64,000 nt of DNA from Natrialba taiwanensis DSM 12281. Its GTDB lineage: Archaea > Halobacteriota > Halobacteria > Halobacteriales > Natrialbaceae. Positions within the stretch are counted from its first letter, which is position 1. The number at the start of each line of letters is the position of its first letter. Location of the stretch: positions 24,621 to 88,620 of the forward strand of contig NZ_AOIL01000034.1 of the NCBI RefSeq assembly GCF_000337595.1, in the 5' to 3' direction. Shown here one piece after another: positions 53,897-62,400 of the stretch. The notes under the pieces are model-generated. The model searched no databases. It was given only the letters and a program-made list of their open reading frames with translations, and was not told the DNA's origin. Made by a program: the position numbers and the translations under genes.

Positions 53897-54988
53897 GTGT
53901 CAGACTACGACATAGCTTTCATTGGAACAGGGCCGGAGCCGGACAACCCGGTGTGGGGCGAAAGTGCGGCGATGGCGTACCACCACGCGAGCGCGTACGA
54001 CGGGGACGAGCGCTGCTCGCTCGTCGCCTGCGCCGACATCGTCGAGGAGAACGCGCTCGCATTCGCCGAGCGCAACGACATCGATCCGGCGAACGTCTAC
54101 ACCGACTACGAGCGGATGCTTCGGGAGGTCGAACCCGACATCGTCAGCGTCTGTACGCCGGTGCCGACCCACGCCGACATCGTGATCGACTGCGCGAACG
54201 CGGACGGGCCGCGAGCGATCCACTGCGAGAAGCCGATGGCCGACACCATGGCGGACAGCAAGCGCATGGTGGCGGTTTGCGACGAACGGGACGTCCAGCT
54301 GACGTTCAACCACCAGCGGCGGGTCGCAACCCCGAGCCGGCGCGCAGCGGAGCTGGTCGCGGCTGGCGACCTCGGCGAAGTCACCCGCGTCGAACTCGCG
54401 ACGAAGAACCTCTTTGACGCCGGTACCCACCTCATCGATCTCTGTAATTCCATTCTCGACGATCGTTCCGCGGCGTGGGTGATGGGCCAGATCGATTACC
54501 GTGAGGAGAACGTCCGTTACGGTGTCCACAACGAGAACCAAGCATTCGTGCGTTGGCAGTACGAGGACGGAACCGACGCCGTCATCGCGACCGGCGACGA
54601 GAACCCGTTCATCGACTGCGACGTTCGCGTCGTGGGGACCGAGGGCGTCCTCGAACTCAATCCCGACGGCAACGCCCAGATTCGGGTGCGGACGGCCGAC
54701 GCCGCGGCGTGGGACGAAATCGACACGGGCGAGCCGCTGGCGGACATTCCGGCCGCAGTCGGCGACATTATTCGTGGCCTCGAGACGGACGCAGAGCCCC
54801 AGTTGGGCGCGCAGCGGGCGTTCGCGACGATGGAGATTATTTTCGGCTGCTACGAGTCGGTGCGCCGGCGCGAGCGCGTGGCGTTCCCCCTCTCGATCGA
54901 CGATAACCCGCTCGTCTCGATGGTCGAGTCGGGCGAACTCTCTCCCCGTCCGGCCCACGAGGAGGTCGCGCCGGACACCGACTCCTGA
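53897..54988 (+). CDS. Gfo/Idh/MocA-family oxidoreductase
   Basis: Protein of 363 residues. The N-terminus is YDIAFIGTGPEPDNPVWGESAAMAYHHASAY, an unusual glycine motif with a long insert after the first strand, then VSVCTPVPTHAD and HCEKPMADTM. The catalytic-domain helix reads NLFDAGTHLIDLCNSIL with the H-L-x-D pattern. GTG at 53897 is the start. It is divergent from the HEAT-repeat gene. Function as sugar dehydrogenase is inferred. Confidence 0.82.
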   Translation: MSDYDIAFIGTGPEPDNPVWGESAAMAYHHASAYDGDERCSLVACADIVEENALAFAERNDIDPANVYTDYERMLREVEPDIVSVCTPVPTHADIVIDCANADGPRAIHCEKPMADTMADSKRMVAVCDERDVQLTFNHQRRVATPSRRAAELVAAGDLGEVTRVELATKNLFDAGTHLIDLCNSILDDRSAAWVMGQIDYREENVRYGVHNENQAFVRWQYEDGTDAVIATGDENPFIDCDVRVVGTEGVLELNPDGNAQIRVRTADAAAWDEIDTGEPLADIPAAVGDIIRGLETDAEPQLGAQRAFATMEIIFGCYESVRRRERVAFPLSIDDNPLVSMVESGELSPRPAHEEVAPDTDS

Positions 54989-55058
54989 CCGAGCGGCGCG
55001 GGACGCGAAGCTACCTGCGAGAGCGGCGTCCGTTCTTCCGACGCTCCGTGACGGTCGT

Positions 55059-55952
55059 TCAGTAGTACGGTTCGTAGTCGGCGAGGAACGACTCGCTGGC
55101 GACCTCGGCCGTCTCGAGCGCGCCGGTGTCGGGTGTCACCGGATCACCAGTCTCGAGGGCGGTCTGCACGCCGACGAGGAGCGTCCCCGCGTCGGTGACG
55201 CGGTTTCGGTCGTCGCGTTCACCGCGGACCGCCGCGAGGAACTCATCCAAGAACGGTTCGTACATCTGCTCGAGTTCGGCGGTCGAACTGCCAATCTGGA
55301 CGGTTTGCGTGCGTTCGCCGACCGTGAGGAAGCCGAACGTGCCGTCGCCCTCCGGTCCGTCGAACCGGAGCGTCGCCGCGGAGCCGTCCGCGAAGTCGAT
55401 CGTCGCGACCCGACCCGGGCCGTGGTTCGGCGTCACCTGCGTCCAGTCGGTCCCCGCAAGCAGTCGAACGCTGTCGACGAGGTGAACGCCGTAGTAGAAC
55501 GTATCTCCGTAGCCGACGGAGAACGCTGTGTCCGGCATCGTCTCGGCGAGCGACGAAACCGACGGGTGAAACGGGAGTGCCGAGCCGCCGAACAGCGGCG
55601 CGCCGCCGCGGACCGCCGCCCGCTCGATCGCGATCACGTCAGCGACTGATCCCGCCACCGGTTTGTCGACCATCGTCGGGATACCCGCTTCGAGAAACGG
55701 CACGGCGAGGTGACGGTGCCCGTTCCAGTCGACCGTGAGGACCATCGCCGCATCGACGTCGCCGATCATTGCGTGCGGATCGTCGTACCTGGTCGCACCG
55801 TAGCGCTCGCAGAACTCGCGCGTGTACTCGCTCTCGCGGACGTCACCGCCGTCCCAGACGGCCGTAACCGACGCGTTGGACCGGCTCTCGAGAATGTTTG
55901 CGAATGTTTCCGAGTGACTGGTGTCTAGTCCGAGTACCCCTAGCTCGATCAT
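55059..55952 (-). CDS. Gfo/Idh/MocA-family oxidoreductase, short form
   Basis: Protein of 297 residues. The nucleotide-binding part starts ELGVLGLDTSHSETFANIL, where the usual GxGxxG is replaced by GLDTSH, a variant seen in a subgroup of this family. AAMVLTVDWNGHRHLAVPFLEAGIPTMVDKPVAGSVAD carries the DKP variant of the EKP motif. The second domain is short (YYGVHLVDSVRLLAG). TTATATATC lies about 27 nt before the ATG. The altered motif suggests a different cofactor grip or a distinct substrate. Confidence 0.8.
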   Translation of the reverse strand: MIELGVLGLDTSHSETFANILESRSNASVTAVWDGGDVRESEYTREFCERYGATRYDDPHAMIGDVDAAMVLTVDWNGHRHLAVPFLEAGIPTMVDKPVAGSVADVIAIERAAVRGGAPLFGGSALPFHPSVSSLAETMPDTAFSVGYGDTFYYGVHLVDSVRLLAGTDWTQVTPNHGPGRVATIDFADGSAATLRFDGPEGDGTFGFLTVGERTQTVQIGSSTAELEQMYEPFLDEFLAAVRGERDDRNRVTDAGTLLVGVQTALETGDPVTPDTGALETAEVASESFLADYEPYY

Positions 55953-56146
55953 TGTAGATACGTCTACTTTCTTGATATATAATTCTGATTACTGCTGAAA
56001 CGGGTCTCGCCCTCGAACTCGGTGACAGAATGCGCGGGTCGACCGAACCAACGAGTTCGCCGGTGCGGCCGCGTCGTCGCGAACCGTCGTTGCGGCTCGC
56101 GACCGGGTAGCCTTGCGACCGGACCGGTTGAACGGCCGGTGACGTT

Positions 56147-57295
56147 CTAGACGTGCTCCGTCGGCCAGATGTAGAACTGGAGCGGCAGTGTCGCCTCGAG
56201 GAACGGGTCCTGTTGTCGGAGCGTGCGCTTCCGATCGTGGAAGCCGAACAGCAAGCCCGTCATCGAAATTCGATCGAGCGAGAGATCGGGATCGTCGGCG
56301 ACGCGCTCGACCGTCACGCGTCCCGGACCGTACGAGAGCTGAACAGCTGCCTCCTCTTCTTCGAGCGCCAGCGAGATTTCACCGGTCTCGGTCCGACCCC
56401 CGTCGCGCCAGCGCCGCTCGAACTGTCCCTCGAAGGCCTCGAGGAGTGCGGACAGATCCCGGATGTTCAACTTCCGGTGCGGTCGCTGTTGCCAGAACCG
56501 GCTATGGCGGTGAAACACGTCGTCGAGCGGGTGGCGCGGGTGGACACAGGCCGTCAGGTCGTTCAGGTCGTACATCGCGAGCACGTGGCCGAGCAGCGCC
56601 TCGAGGCCGTGTTCGGAGCCGCCGAATTCCTTTATCGTGCGGCTACGACTCTCCCGCGTGAGGCTGAGGTACGCCGGGCCGCTGTCGCCCTCGTACAGGA
56701 GCGTCTCGAGCCCGCGTTGGCCGAACGTAGTCCGGCTTCGCTCCCGGTCGCGCCGAACGCGGTACGGTTCCTGGCCGTGGATCCCGCGGAGCACCTCAAG
56801 GTGTGCGTCCGATCCGTCGTGAGTTACGACGGCGTCGACCGCGGGTTCGGGCGTCGTCGCGAACGAGCGTTTCGAGATCGTGTACCGGAGTTCCGCGCCG
56901 GCATTCTCGTACCCGAAATGGTTGTAGCGCTGGCGGTTCCCGCTGAGTTCCGACAGCGGGACGCCGGCGTCGTCCATCCGATCGAGCCAGAACTCGAGCA
57001 GCTGACTCATATACCCGTTTCCGCGGTACCGTTTGTCGGTCGCGACGCCGCCGATCCCCCAGCATTCGACGGTTCCCTCGCCGACGACGAGCGTCTGTGG
57101 TATCGCGGCAATGTGACTCACGATCTCCCCGTCCTTCTTGATGATAGCGTGGCGCTCGCTGCGTTCCGAGTCGTAGCAGAACGGGAGTCGGGCGGTCATC
57201 CCGTAGCGCTCGTAGGCGAAGTGTCGATCGAGCAGTGCCGTCATTTCGTGGAAGTCGTCCGTGGTCGCGAGCCGCGGACTCTCGGTGTCCGTCAT
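56147..57295 (-). CDS. GNAT acetyltransferase, Eis-like with C-terminal SCP2-type domain
   Basis: Protein of 382 residues. The N-terminal GNAT domain has the acetyl-CoA loop GVATDKRYRGNGYMSQLLEFWLD, then a second GNAT-like half, and a C-terminal region (ISLALEEEEAAVQLSYGPGRVTVE) that matches the sterol-carrier-like domain of Eis proteins. ATG 57295 is used because it begins the family sequence (MTDTESPRLATTDDFHEM); an upstream open frame runs antisense through the sulfatase. It is divergent from the sulfatase with 153 bases between. It may acetylate an amino sugar or another amine; this is not shown by sequence. Confidence 0.8.
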   Translation of the reverse strand: MTDTESPRLATTDDFHEMTALLDRHFAYERYGMTARLPFCYDSERSERHAIIKKDGEIVSHIAAIPQTLVVGEGTVECWGIGGVATDKRYRGNGYMSQLLEFWLDRMDDAGVPLSELSGNRQRYNHFGYENAGAELRYTISKRSFATTPEPAVDAVVTHDGSDAHLEVLRGIHGQEPYRVRRDRERSRTTFGQRGLETLLYEGDSGPAYLSLTRESRSRTIKEFGGSEHGLEALLGHVLAMYDLNDLTACVHPRHPLDDVFHRHSRFWQQRPHRKLNIRDLSALLEAFEGQFERRWRDGGRTETGEISLALEEEEAAVQLSYGPGRVTVERVADDPDLSLDRISMTGLLFGFHDRKRTLRQQDPFLEATLPLQFYIWPTEHV

Positions 57296-57448
57296 GCAAT
57301 ACCGAGCCAGAGGAAGTCCTGTCACAAAAGCTTTGTCAGCGGTGTGATCTGCAGCGGCCAACTGCGGAATGCAACTCCGGTCGTCGAAGGGCGGAGTGCC
57401 GAGTTGCTCGGGGAAACTTATTTTATCGATACTGGCCGTTATCGGTGC

Positions 57449-58927
57449 ATGCGGATACTGTACATCGACTGTGACTCGTTGCGGCCGGATCACCTTGGCT
57501 GCTACGGCTACCACCGCGAGACGTCGCCCAACATCGACGACCTGTCGGCAGAAGGGCGAACGTTCACCACTGTCTATACTTCTGACGCGCCCTGTCTCCC
57601 CTCGCGGACGGCGTTCTACACGGGCCGATTCGGGATCCACACCGGCGTGATCAACCACGGCGGCCGCAACGCGGATCCTCGACGCCACGGCTCGAGTCGG
57701 CGCGCGAACTACCCGGGCCGGTTCAGGACGCTCGCGTCGGCACTGAACAACGCGGGAATTCACACGACGATGATCAGTCCGTTTCCGGACCGCCACGACG
57801 GCTGGCAGGTGGTTGAAGGATTTCGGGAGCTGTACGACACCGGGGGCAACGGTGGCGAGCGCGCCGACGAGGTGTACCCCTACGCCCGCGACTGGCTCGA
57901 GGCGCACGCGACGGAAGACGACTGGTACTGCCACGTCAACTTCTGGGATCCACACACGCCCTATCGCACCCCGGCGGAGTACGGAAACCCGTTCGCCGAC
58001 GAGCCCGCACCAGAGTGGTTGACCGAGGACCTGATCGAGCAGCACTACCAGGAGTCGGGTCCCCACAGTGCGCAGGATCTCAAAGGGTGGGTCAGGTCGT
58101 GGGACCGCCCACGGATGCCGCCGGAGATTTCCTCTCGCGAGGAGTTCAAGACGATGATCGACGGCTACGATGTCGGCGTCCGCTACATGGATCACTACAT
58201 CGGGAAACTGATCGATCTCCTCCGCGAGCGGGACGTTCTCGAGGAAACGCTCGTCGTGATCAGCGGCGACCACGGCGAGAATCTCGGCGAACTCAACGTC
58301 TACGGAGACCATCAACTGGCCGACAATATGACGTGTCGGGTCCCCCTTATTGTTCGCGGTCCCGAAGTCGAGCCAGGAACCGACAACGATCTGCGCTACC
58401 AGCTCGATCTTGCACCCACGCTCGTCGATCTCGTCGGCGGCGACGTGCCCGAGGGTTGGGACGGCCGCTCGTTCGTCGACGCAGTTACCAACGGCTCCGC
58501 GGACGGGCGCGACGAACTGATCGTCAGTCAGGGGGCGTGGACGTGCCAGCGGGGCGTTCGCTGGGACGACTGGCTGTTGCTCCGTACCTACCACGACGCC
58601 TATCGGAGCCGCCTCGAGGACGTCATGCTGTTCGACCTCGCCGCCGACCCACACGAGACGACCGATCTCTCCACGGCGAAGCCGAACGTCGTCGATGACG
58701 GGCTGGCCAGGCTGCAGCGCTGGCACGACGACCGACTGCTCGAGGCGGCCCGCGGCGAGCGCGGCGGCAATCCGGACGCCCCGAACGGCGTCACCGACCC
58801 GATGTGGCAGGTACTCCGCGAGAAGGGACCCTACTACACCTGGGACCGGGTAGACGACTACGCCAGCCACCTCGAAGAAACGGGTCGCGAGGAACACGCG
58901 GCGGAAATTCGCGACCGACTCGAGTAA
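57449..58927 (+). CDS. Sulfatase of the formylglycine type
   Basis: Type I sulfatase of 492 residues that hydrolyses sulfate esters. The active-site motif CLPSR (49-53) supplies Cys49 for conversion to formylglycine. Metal-binding Asp residues are at the start (YIDCDSLRPDHLGCYGY) and in DHGENLGE (GDHGEN). WYCHVNFWDPHTPY is another family hallmark. No signal peptide is present, so desulfation would take place in the cytoplasm or the enzyme is exported by other means. TTATTTTAT (57418-57426) lies about 27 nt before the ATG. It needs a formylglycine-generating enzyme, which is not in the window. The substrate is probably a sulfated sugar released by the lyase. Confidence 0.92.
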   Translation: MRILYIDCDSLRPDHLGCYGYHRETSPNIDDLSAEGRTFTTVYTSDAPCLPSRTAFYTGRFGIHTGVINHGGRNADPRRHGSSRRANYPGRFRTLASALNNAGIHTTMISPFPDRHDGWQVVEGFRELYDTGGNGGERADEVYPYARDWLEAHATEDDWYCHVNFWDPHTPYRTPAEYGNPFADEPAPEWLTEDLIEQHYQESGPHSAQDLKGWVRSWDRPRMPPEISSREEFKTMIDGYDVGVRYMDHYIGKLIDLLRERDVLEETLVVISGDHGENLGELNVYGDHQLADNMTCRVPLIVRGPEVEPGTDNDLRYQLDLAPTLVDLVGGDVPEGWDGRSFVDAVTNGSADGRDELIVSQGAWTCQRGVRWDDWLLLRTYHDAYRSRLEDVMLFDLAADPHETTDLSTAKPNVVDDGLARLQRWHDDRLLEAARGERGGNPDAPNGVTDPMWQVLREKGPYYTWDRVDDYASHLEETGREEHAAEIRDRLE

Positions 58928-58936
58928 CGGAGAAAC

Positions 58937-59800
58937 TCAGCCGAGCAACCGGTTCAGCTCCGCGAGTTCGTGCTCGGCGACCTCGCGTTCGTCCTCGAGC
59001 TCGTCCCGCGGAACGTGGCACTCACCGGTGACGTAGCCATCGTACCCTGCCTCCGCAAGTGCGTCGAACAGCGGGCCGTGGTCGACGGCGCCCTCACCGA
59101 GCAGCCGCGGCTGAAACGTCTCGAGTCCGTCGTCAGTCTCGAGTTCGAACGCGCCCGGCCGGTCCGGATCGTCGATCCGCTGCTCGTCCTTGACGTGGAC
59201 GTGGACGAGGTTGTCTCCGAGTTCGCGTACCGACGCCAGTCCGAAGTCGTCGAGCGTGATGTACATGTTTCCGGCGTCGTGAATCGCGCCAACGTTCTTG
59301 CGGTCGATCTCCGCTAAGAGTCGTTGCGTCGAGTCGACCGTCTCGGCGATTGTGTGCGCGTGGATTTCAATGCCGATCGTCACGTCGTACTCGGCGGCGC
59401 GGTCGGCGGCGCGAGCGAGCCACGACGCGGCGTGCTCGTAGTCGTCGTCGGTCGCCTCCCGGACCGGCGGTCCGCCGGGACCGTGCCTGACGATTCCGCA
59501 GTCGAGCACGTCCGCGAACTCGAGGAACCGTTCGAACGTCTCAAGTTCCGCCTCACACTCTTCCCGGGTCTTGCCGACGTAGTGACCAGTGTACGTTGCC
59601 AGACACGGGACTTCGAGGCCGAGGTCGTCGAGATGATCGCGGAATGCGGTTACCTCTTCAAGCGAACGGTCTGCGTCGAGATGGGGGTCTCGGCACATCG
59701 GCTCGAACCCGTCGTAACCGATCTCCGCTACGAGTTCGGCCGCCTCCTCGAGCGAGCGGTCGCGGAGCACCTTGCTAAACAGGGCTGTCCGTATCGCCAT
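58937..59800 (-). CDS. Xylose-isomerase-like TIM barrel, sugar isomerase/epimerase
   Basis: Second AP-endonuclease family 2 TIM barrel, 287 residues. It starts RTALFSKVLRDRSLEEAAELVAEIGYDGFEPMCRD and contains VTIGIEIHAHTIAETVDSTQRLLAEI (Glu and His ligands), VGAIHDAGNMYI, LVHVHVKDE (His-x-Lys-Asp) and YVTGECHVPRDE. These are all metal-site strands of the epimerase/isomerase group. Its stop is nine bases from the sulfatase stop on the opposite strand. It shares only fold-level similarity with the protein at 47958-48719. Confidence 0.82.
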   Translation of the reverse strand: MAIRTALFSKVLRDRSLEEAAELVAEIGYDGFEPMCRDPHLDADRSLEEVTAFRDHLDDLGLEVPCLATYTGHYVGKTREECEAELETFERFLEFADVLDCGIVRHGPGGPPVREATDDDYEHAASWLARAADRAAEYDVTIGIEIHAHTIAETVDSTQRLLAEIDRKNVGAIHDAGNMYITLDDFGLASVRELGDNLVHVHVKDEQRIDDPDRPGAFELETDDGLETFQPRLLGEGAVDHGPLFDALAEAGYDGYVTGECHVPRDELEDEREVAEHELAELNRLLG

Positions 59801-59940
59801 TGCGACTACGATCGCACCGCTGAACCTTAAAGTCTGGTGTACGATCAGTCTCGCTGTAGCGAGGGGTTCCGCTTCGCACGGTCGTTATTTCGACCCACGA
59901 GAAAACAGCCGACAGCGGTGCTGTTGCCGAAGGCACCGCG

Positions 59941-61191
59941 TCAGAGATACTGCACGAGTTCAGAGACGACTTCGTAGAGATAGTTGCCGACGATTCCGAC
60001 GATGGCGAGGTAGCCGACGACGCCCAGAACGGTGGCGAAGCGGCCGTTCGAGTGCGGTCCCATGACATCGTCGCTGCTGGCGAGCGCGAGGATAAGGAAG
60101 CCGAGGATCGGAAACGCGACCACGGCGGCTGCCTGGGCAATACGGAGCAGTTCGACCGGATCGCCCTCGAAGACCAGGACGACGACGAGTCCGAACACCA
60201 CGGCAACCGTCGACCAGATCTTGACCGGACGACCGTCCATCGAGGGATCGAGGCCGAGCCCGTCGACCAGCAGTGTCGCCCCGATGAGCGCGTTGACGAC
60301 GAGCGACGAGAGGCTTGCGAAGAAGAACCCGAATGTGAACAGGTAGAACGCACCCGATCCGGCGACGGGCTCGAGCTGGGTGGCCATATCCGTCGCCGAG
60401 AAGGCCGGTTCGCCCGTCCCGGAGATGACGCTCGCGCTGGTCAGGAGGATGACCGTGACGATGAGTCCCAGCACGGCGATCCCGAGGATGCTGTCCATCC
60501 CTTTCTCTGACAGCTGGTCGACGCCCCAGTCCTTCTCGCGCACCAGGTAGCTCTGGTAGGTCGCCGCGGCAATGGAGAAGGTCGTCGCGGCCATCCCGAG
60601 CGCGAGGAGCGCGGCGTCCACATCGGGGATGGTCGGTACGATACCGGTCGCGCCGGCCCGGATGTCGAAGCCGACGGTTGCGAGCGTCCCAACGAATGCG
60701 AGCAGCATGACGCCGACGACGGCCTTCACCAGCAGTTCGACCTTGTCGTACAGGTCGGGCAACCAAAGGAAGCCGATCGCGGCGAGTGAGAAGATTGCGG
60801 CCCACAGGCGAATGTCGTAGCCAACGAGTGCGTTCGTCGCGAACCCGATTCCGGCGTTGTTCCCGGCCTGGAACGCGAGGATCGCGAGGAAGCCGAAGAA
60901 CCCGCCGGCCGTCGCGACTGCCGACCCGTATCGTCTCCTTGCGACTTGCAGGATCGTCTCGCCGGTGACCAGCCCGATCCGCGCGGCCATCCACGTGTAC
61001 GTGATCATGAAGACCGTCGTCACGATCGGCACCCAGAGCAGCTGGTAGCCGTACGTACTTCCAGCGATTGTGCTGAGCGCGATGCTCCCCGGACCGACGA
61101 CGACTGCTGCGAGAACGAGCGCCGGTCCGAGCGCCCGCAGTTGATTCCACACCGTCCCGCCCGTTATGGCACCCGAGATGCGTGTCGCCAT
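59941..61191 (-). CDS. Nramp-fold transporter lacking the metal-binding residues
   Basis: Integral membrane protein of 416 residues with about eleven helices. It aligns well with Nramp in helix 1 (LGPALVLAAVVVGPGSIA) and the GYQLLW and IGLVTGETI segments, but the DPGN motif is GPGS, removing the Asp and Asn that bind the metal. In helix 6, where Nramp has an MPH motif, it reads GMAATTFSIAAATYQS. The usual Mn/Fe site is therefore absent. The ATG at 61191 is preferred to 61218 since TAGTTATTTATG (about 61216-61227) lies about 30 nt before it. The gene is surrounded by sugar-catabolism genes, so it may carry another cation or a non-metal solute. Confidence 0.78.
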   Translation of the reverse strand: MATRISGAITGGTVWNQLRALGPALVLAAVVVGPGSIALSTIAGSTYGYQLLWVPIVTTVFMITYTWMAARIGLVTGETILQVARRRYGSAVATAGGFFGFLAILAFQAGNNAGIGFATNALVGYDIRLWAAIFSLAAIGFLWLPDLYDKVELLVKAVVGVMLLAFVGTLATVGFDIRAGATGIVPTIPDVDAALLALGMAATTFSIAAATYQSYLVREKDWGVDQLSEKGMDSILGIAVLGLIVTVILLTSASVISGTGEPAFSATDMATQLEPVAGSGAFYLFTFGFFFASLSSLVVNALIGATLLVDGLGLDPSMDGRPVKIWSTVAVVFGLVVVLVFEGDPVELLRIAQAAAVVAFPILGFLILALASSDDVMGPHSNGRFATVLGVVGYLAIVGIVGNYLYEVVSELVQYL

Positions 61192-61417
61192 ATATATCGG
61201 TACGTGATGACGTACCATAAATAACTACCGGCGAGACAGTCCATCATGAGTGGATCACACGCGCCGCAAGCTACATTAGGAACTAGTTCGTCAAGCTAGA
61301 CCAGCGAATGCCTGTAAACAGCCATGTGTTCGGGGAGAGACCAGGGTCCCTCCGCCGCACCGACGACAGAATCCTTCTCACCGCGACCAACGGAACCGAG
61401 AACGAGGTGACGCGAGC

Positions 61418-62398
61418 GTGAAGTTCGGCGTTTTTTTGAATCAGTACTACACGCCCGGCGACGAGTTCGAGGCCGCCGGTCTGTACGAGCAAGCTGAACT
61501 GATCGAGGACGTCGGCTTCGACGGCGTCTCGCTCGGCGAGCGACACGTCCACGACGAGGGCGTCGTCGAGCCGATCACGGCGCTCTCGGGAATCGCGGCG
61601 CGAACCGAGACGCTCGATCTCTCGACGATGGCTATGCTGCCGATGCTGTACAACCCGCTACACCTCGCCGAGTACATCGCGATGATCGACCGACTCTCAG
61701 GCGGACGCATGCACTTTGGCGCCGCGATCGGTTACCGCGAGCGCGAGATCGAACCGTTCGGGATCGACATGGAGGAACGATCGAAAGCGATGATCGAATC
61801 GCTGCATGTGCTCAAGCGGCTGTGGAGCGAAGAGAGCGTTACCCACGACGGTGATCAGTGGTCGTTCGAGGATGTGTTCGTCAGTCCTCGCCCGGAAAGG
61901 GAGCTGCCGGTCTGGATCGGCGGCCATGCAGACATCGCGATCAAACGGGCGGCCTACCGCGGCGACGCCTGGATTGCAAGTGCCTCCTCGACGACGGCCG
62001 ACCTCGAGGAGCAGATCGATGTCTACGAATCCTCACTCGAGGAGTTCGATATGGATCGCGAGGACAACGAAGTCATCCTTATGCGCGACTGCTTCGTCGC
62101 CGACTCCGTCGAGGAGGCAAAAGATACCATCGAGCCCTACCTCCTGAAGCTCTACCAGATGTACGCCCGCTGGGGCCAGACATATATGGACGAACACGAG
62201 GTCGAGGTCGACTACGATGACCTCGAAGAGAAGTTCGCTATCGGCTCGCCCGCGGACTGTATCGAGCAACTTCGCGAGTACGAGGAGCTCGGCGTCGACC
62301 AGGTGTACGTCCGCTGTCAGTTCCCCGGGCAGCCCCATGACACAACACTCGAGACGCTCGAGCGCTTCGGCGACGAAGTCATCCCTGCGTTCGAGTGA
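61418..62398 (+). CDS. Luciferase-like (LLM) flavin-dependent oxidoreductase
   Basis: TIM-barrel flavin or F420-dependent monooxygenase of 326 residues. It begins MKFGVFLNQYYTPGDEFE with GTG and contains SLGERHVHDEG, LSTMAMLPMLYNPLHLAEYIAMIDRLSGGRMHFGAAIGYR, and PVWIGGHADIAIKRAAYRGDAWIA, typical of the family. It overlaps the following Gfo/Idh gene frame closely (stop 62398, next ATG 62401), so they form an operon. Possible roles are oxidation of a sulfonate, an alkanal or a catabolite; nothing in the sequence decides. Confidence 0.85.
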   Translation: MKFGVFLNQYYTPGDEFEAAGLYEQAELIEDVGFDGVSLGERHVHDEGVVEPITALSGIAARTETLDLSTMAMLPMLYNPLHLAEYIAMIDRLSGGRMHFGAAIGYREREIEPFGIDMEERSKAMIESLHVLKRLWSEESVTHDGDQWSFEDVFVSPRPERELPVWIGGHADIAIKRAAYRGDAWIASASSTTADLEEQIDVYESSLEEFDMDREDNEVILMRDCFVADSVEEAKDTIEPYLLKLYQMYARWGQTYMDEHEVEVDYDDLEEKFAIGSPADCIEQLREYEELGVDQVYVRCQFPGQPHDTTLETLERFGDEVIPAFE

Positions 62399-62400
62399 CC

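Noticed and set aside
56153-57448. In-frame upstream extension of the sulfatase by 432 codons
   Set aside because: It is antisense to the acetyltransferase and has no similarity to sulfatases. The ATG at 57449 has its own promoter box.
57296-58897. In-frame upstream extension of the acetyltransferase on the minus strand
   Set aside because: It is antisense to the sulfatase gene and lacks any domain. The family N-terminus starts at 57295.
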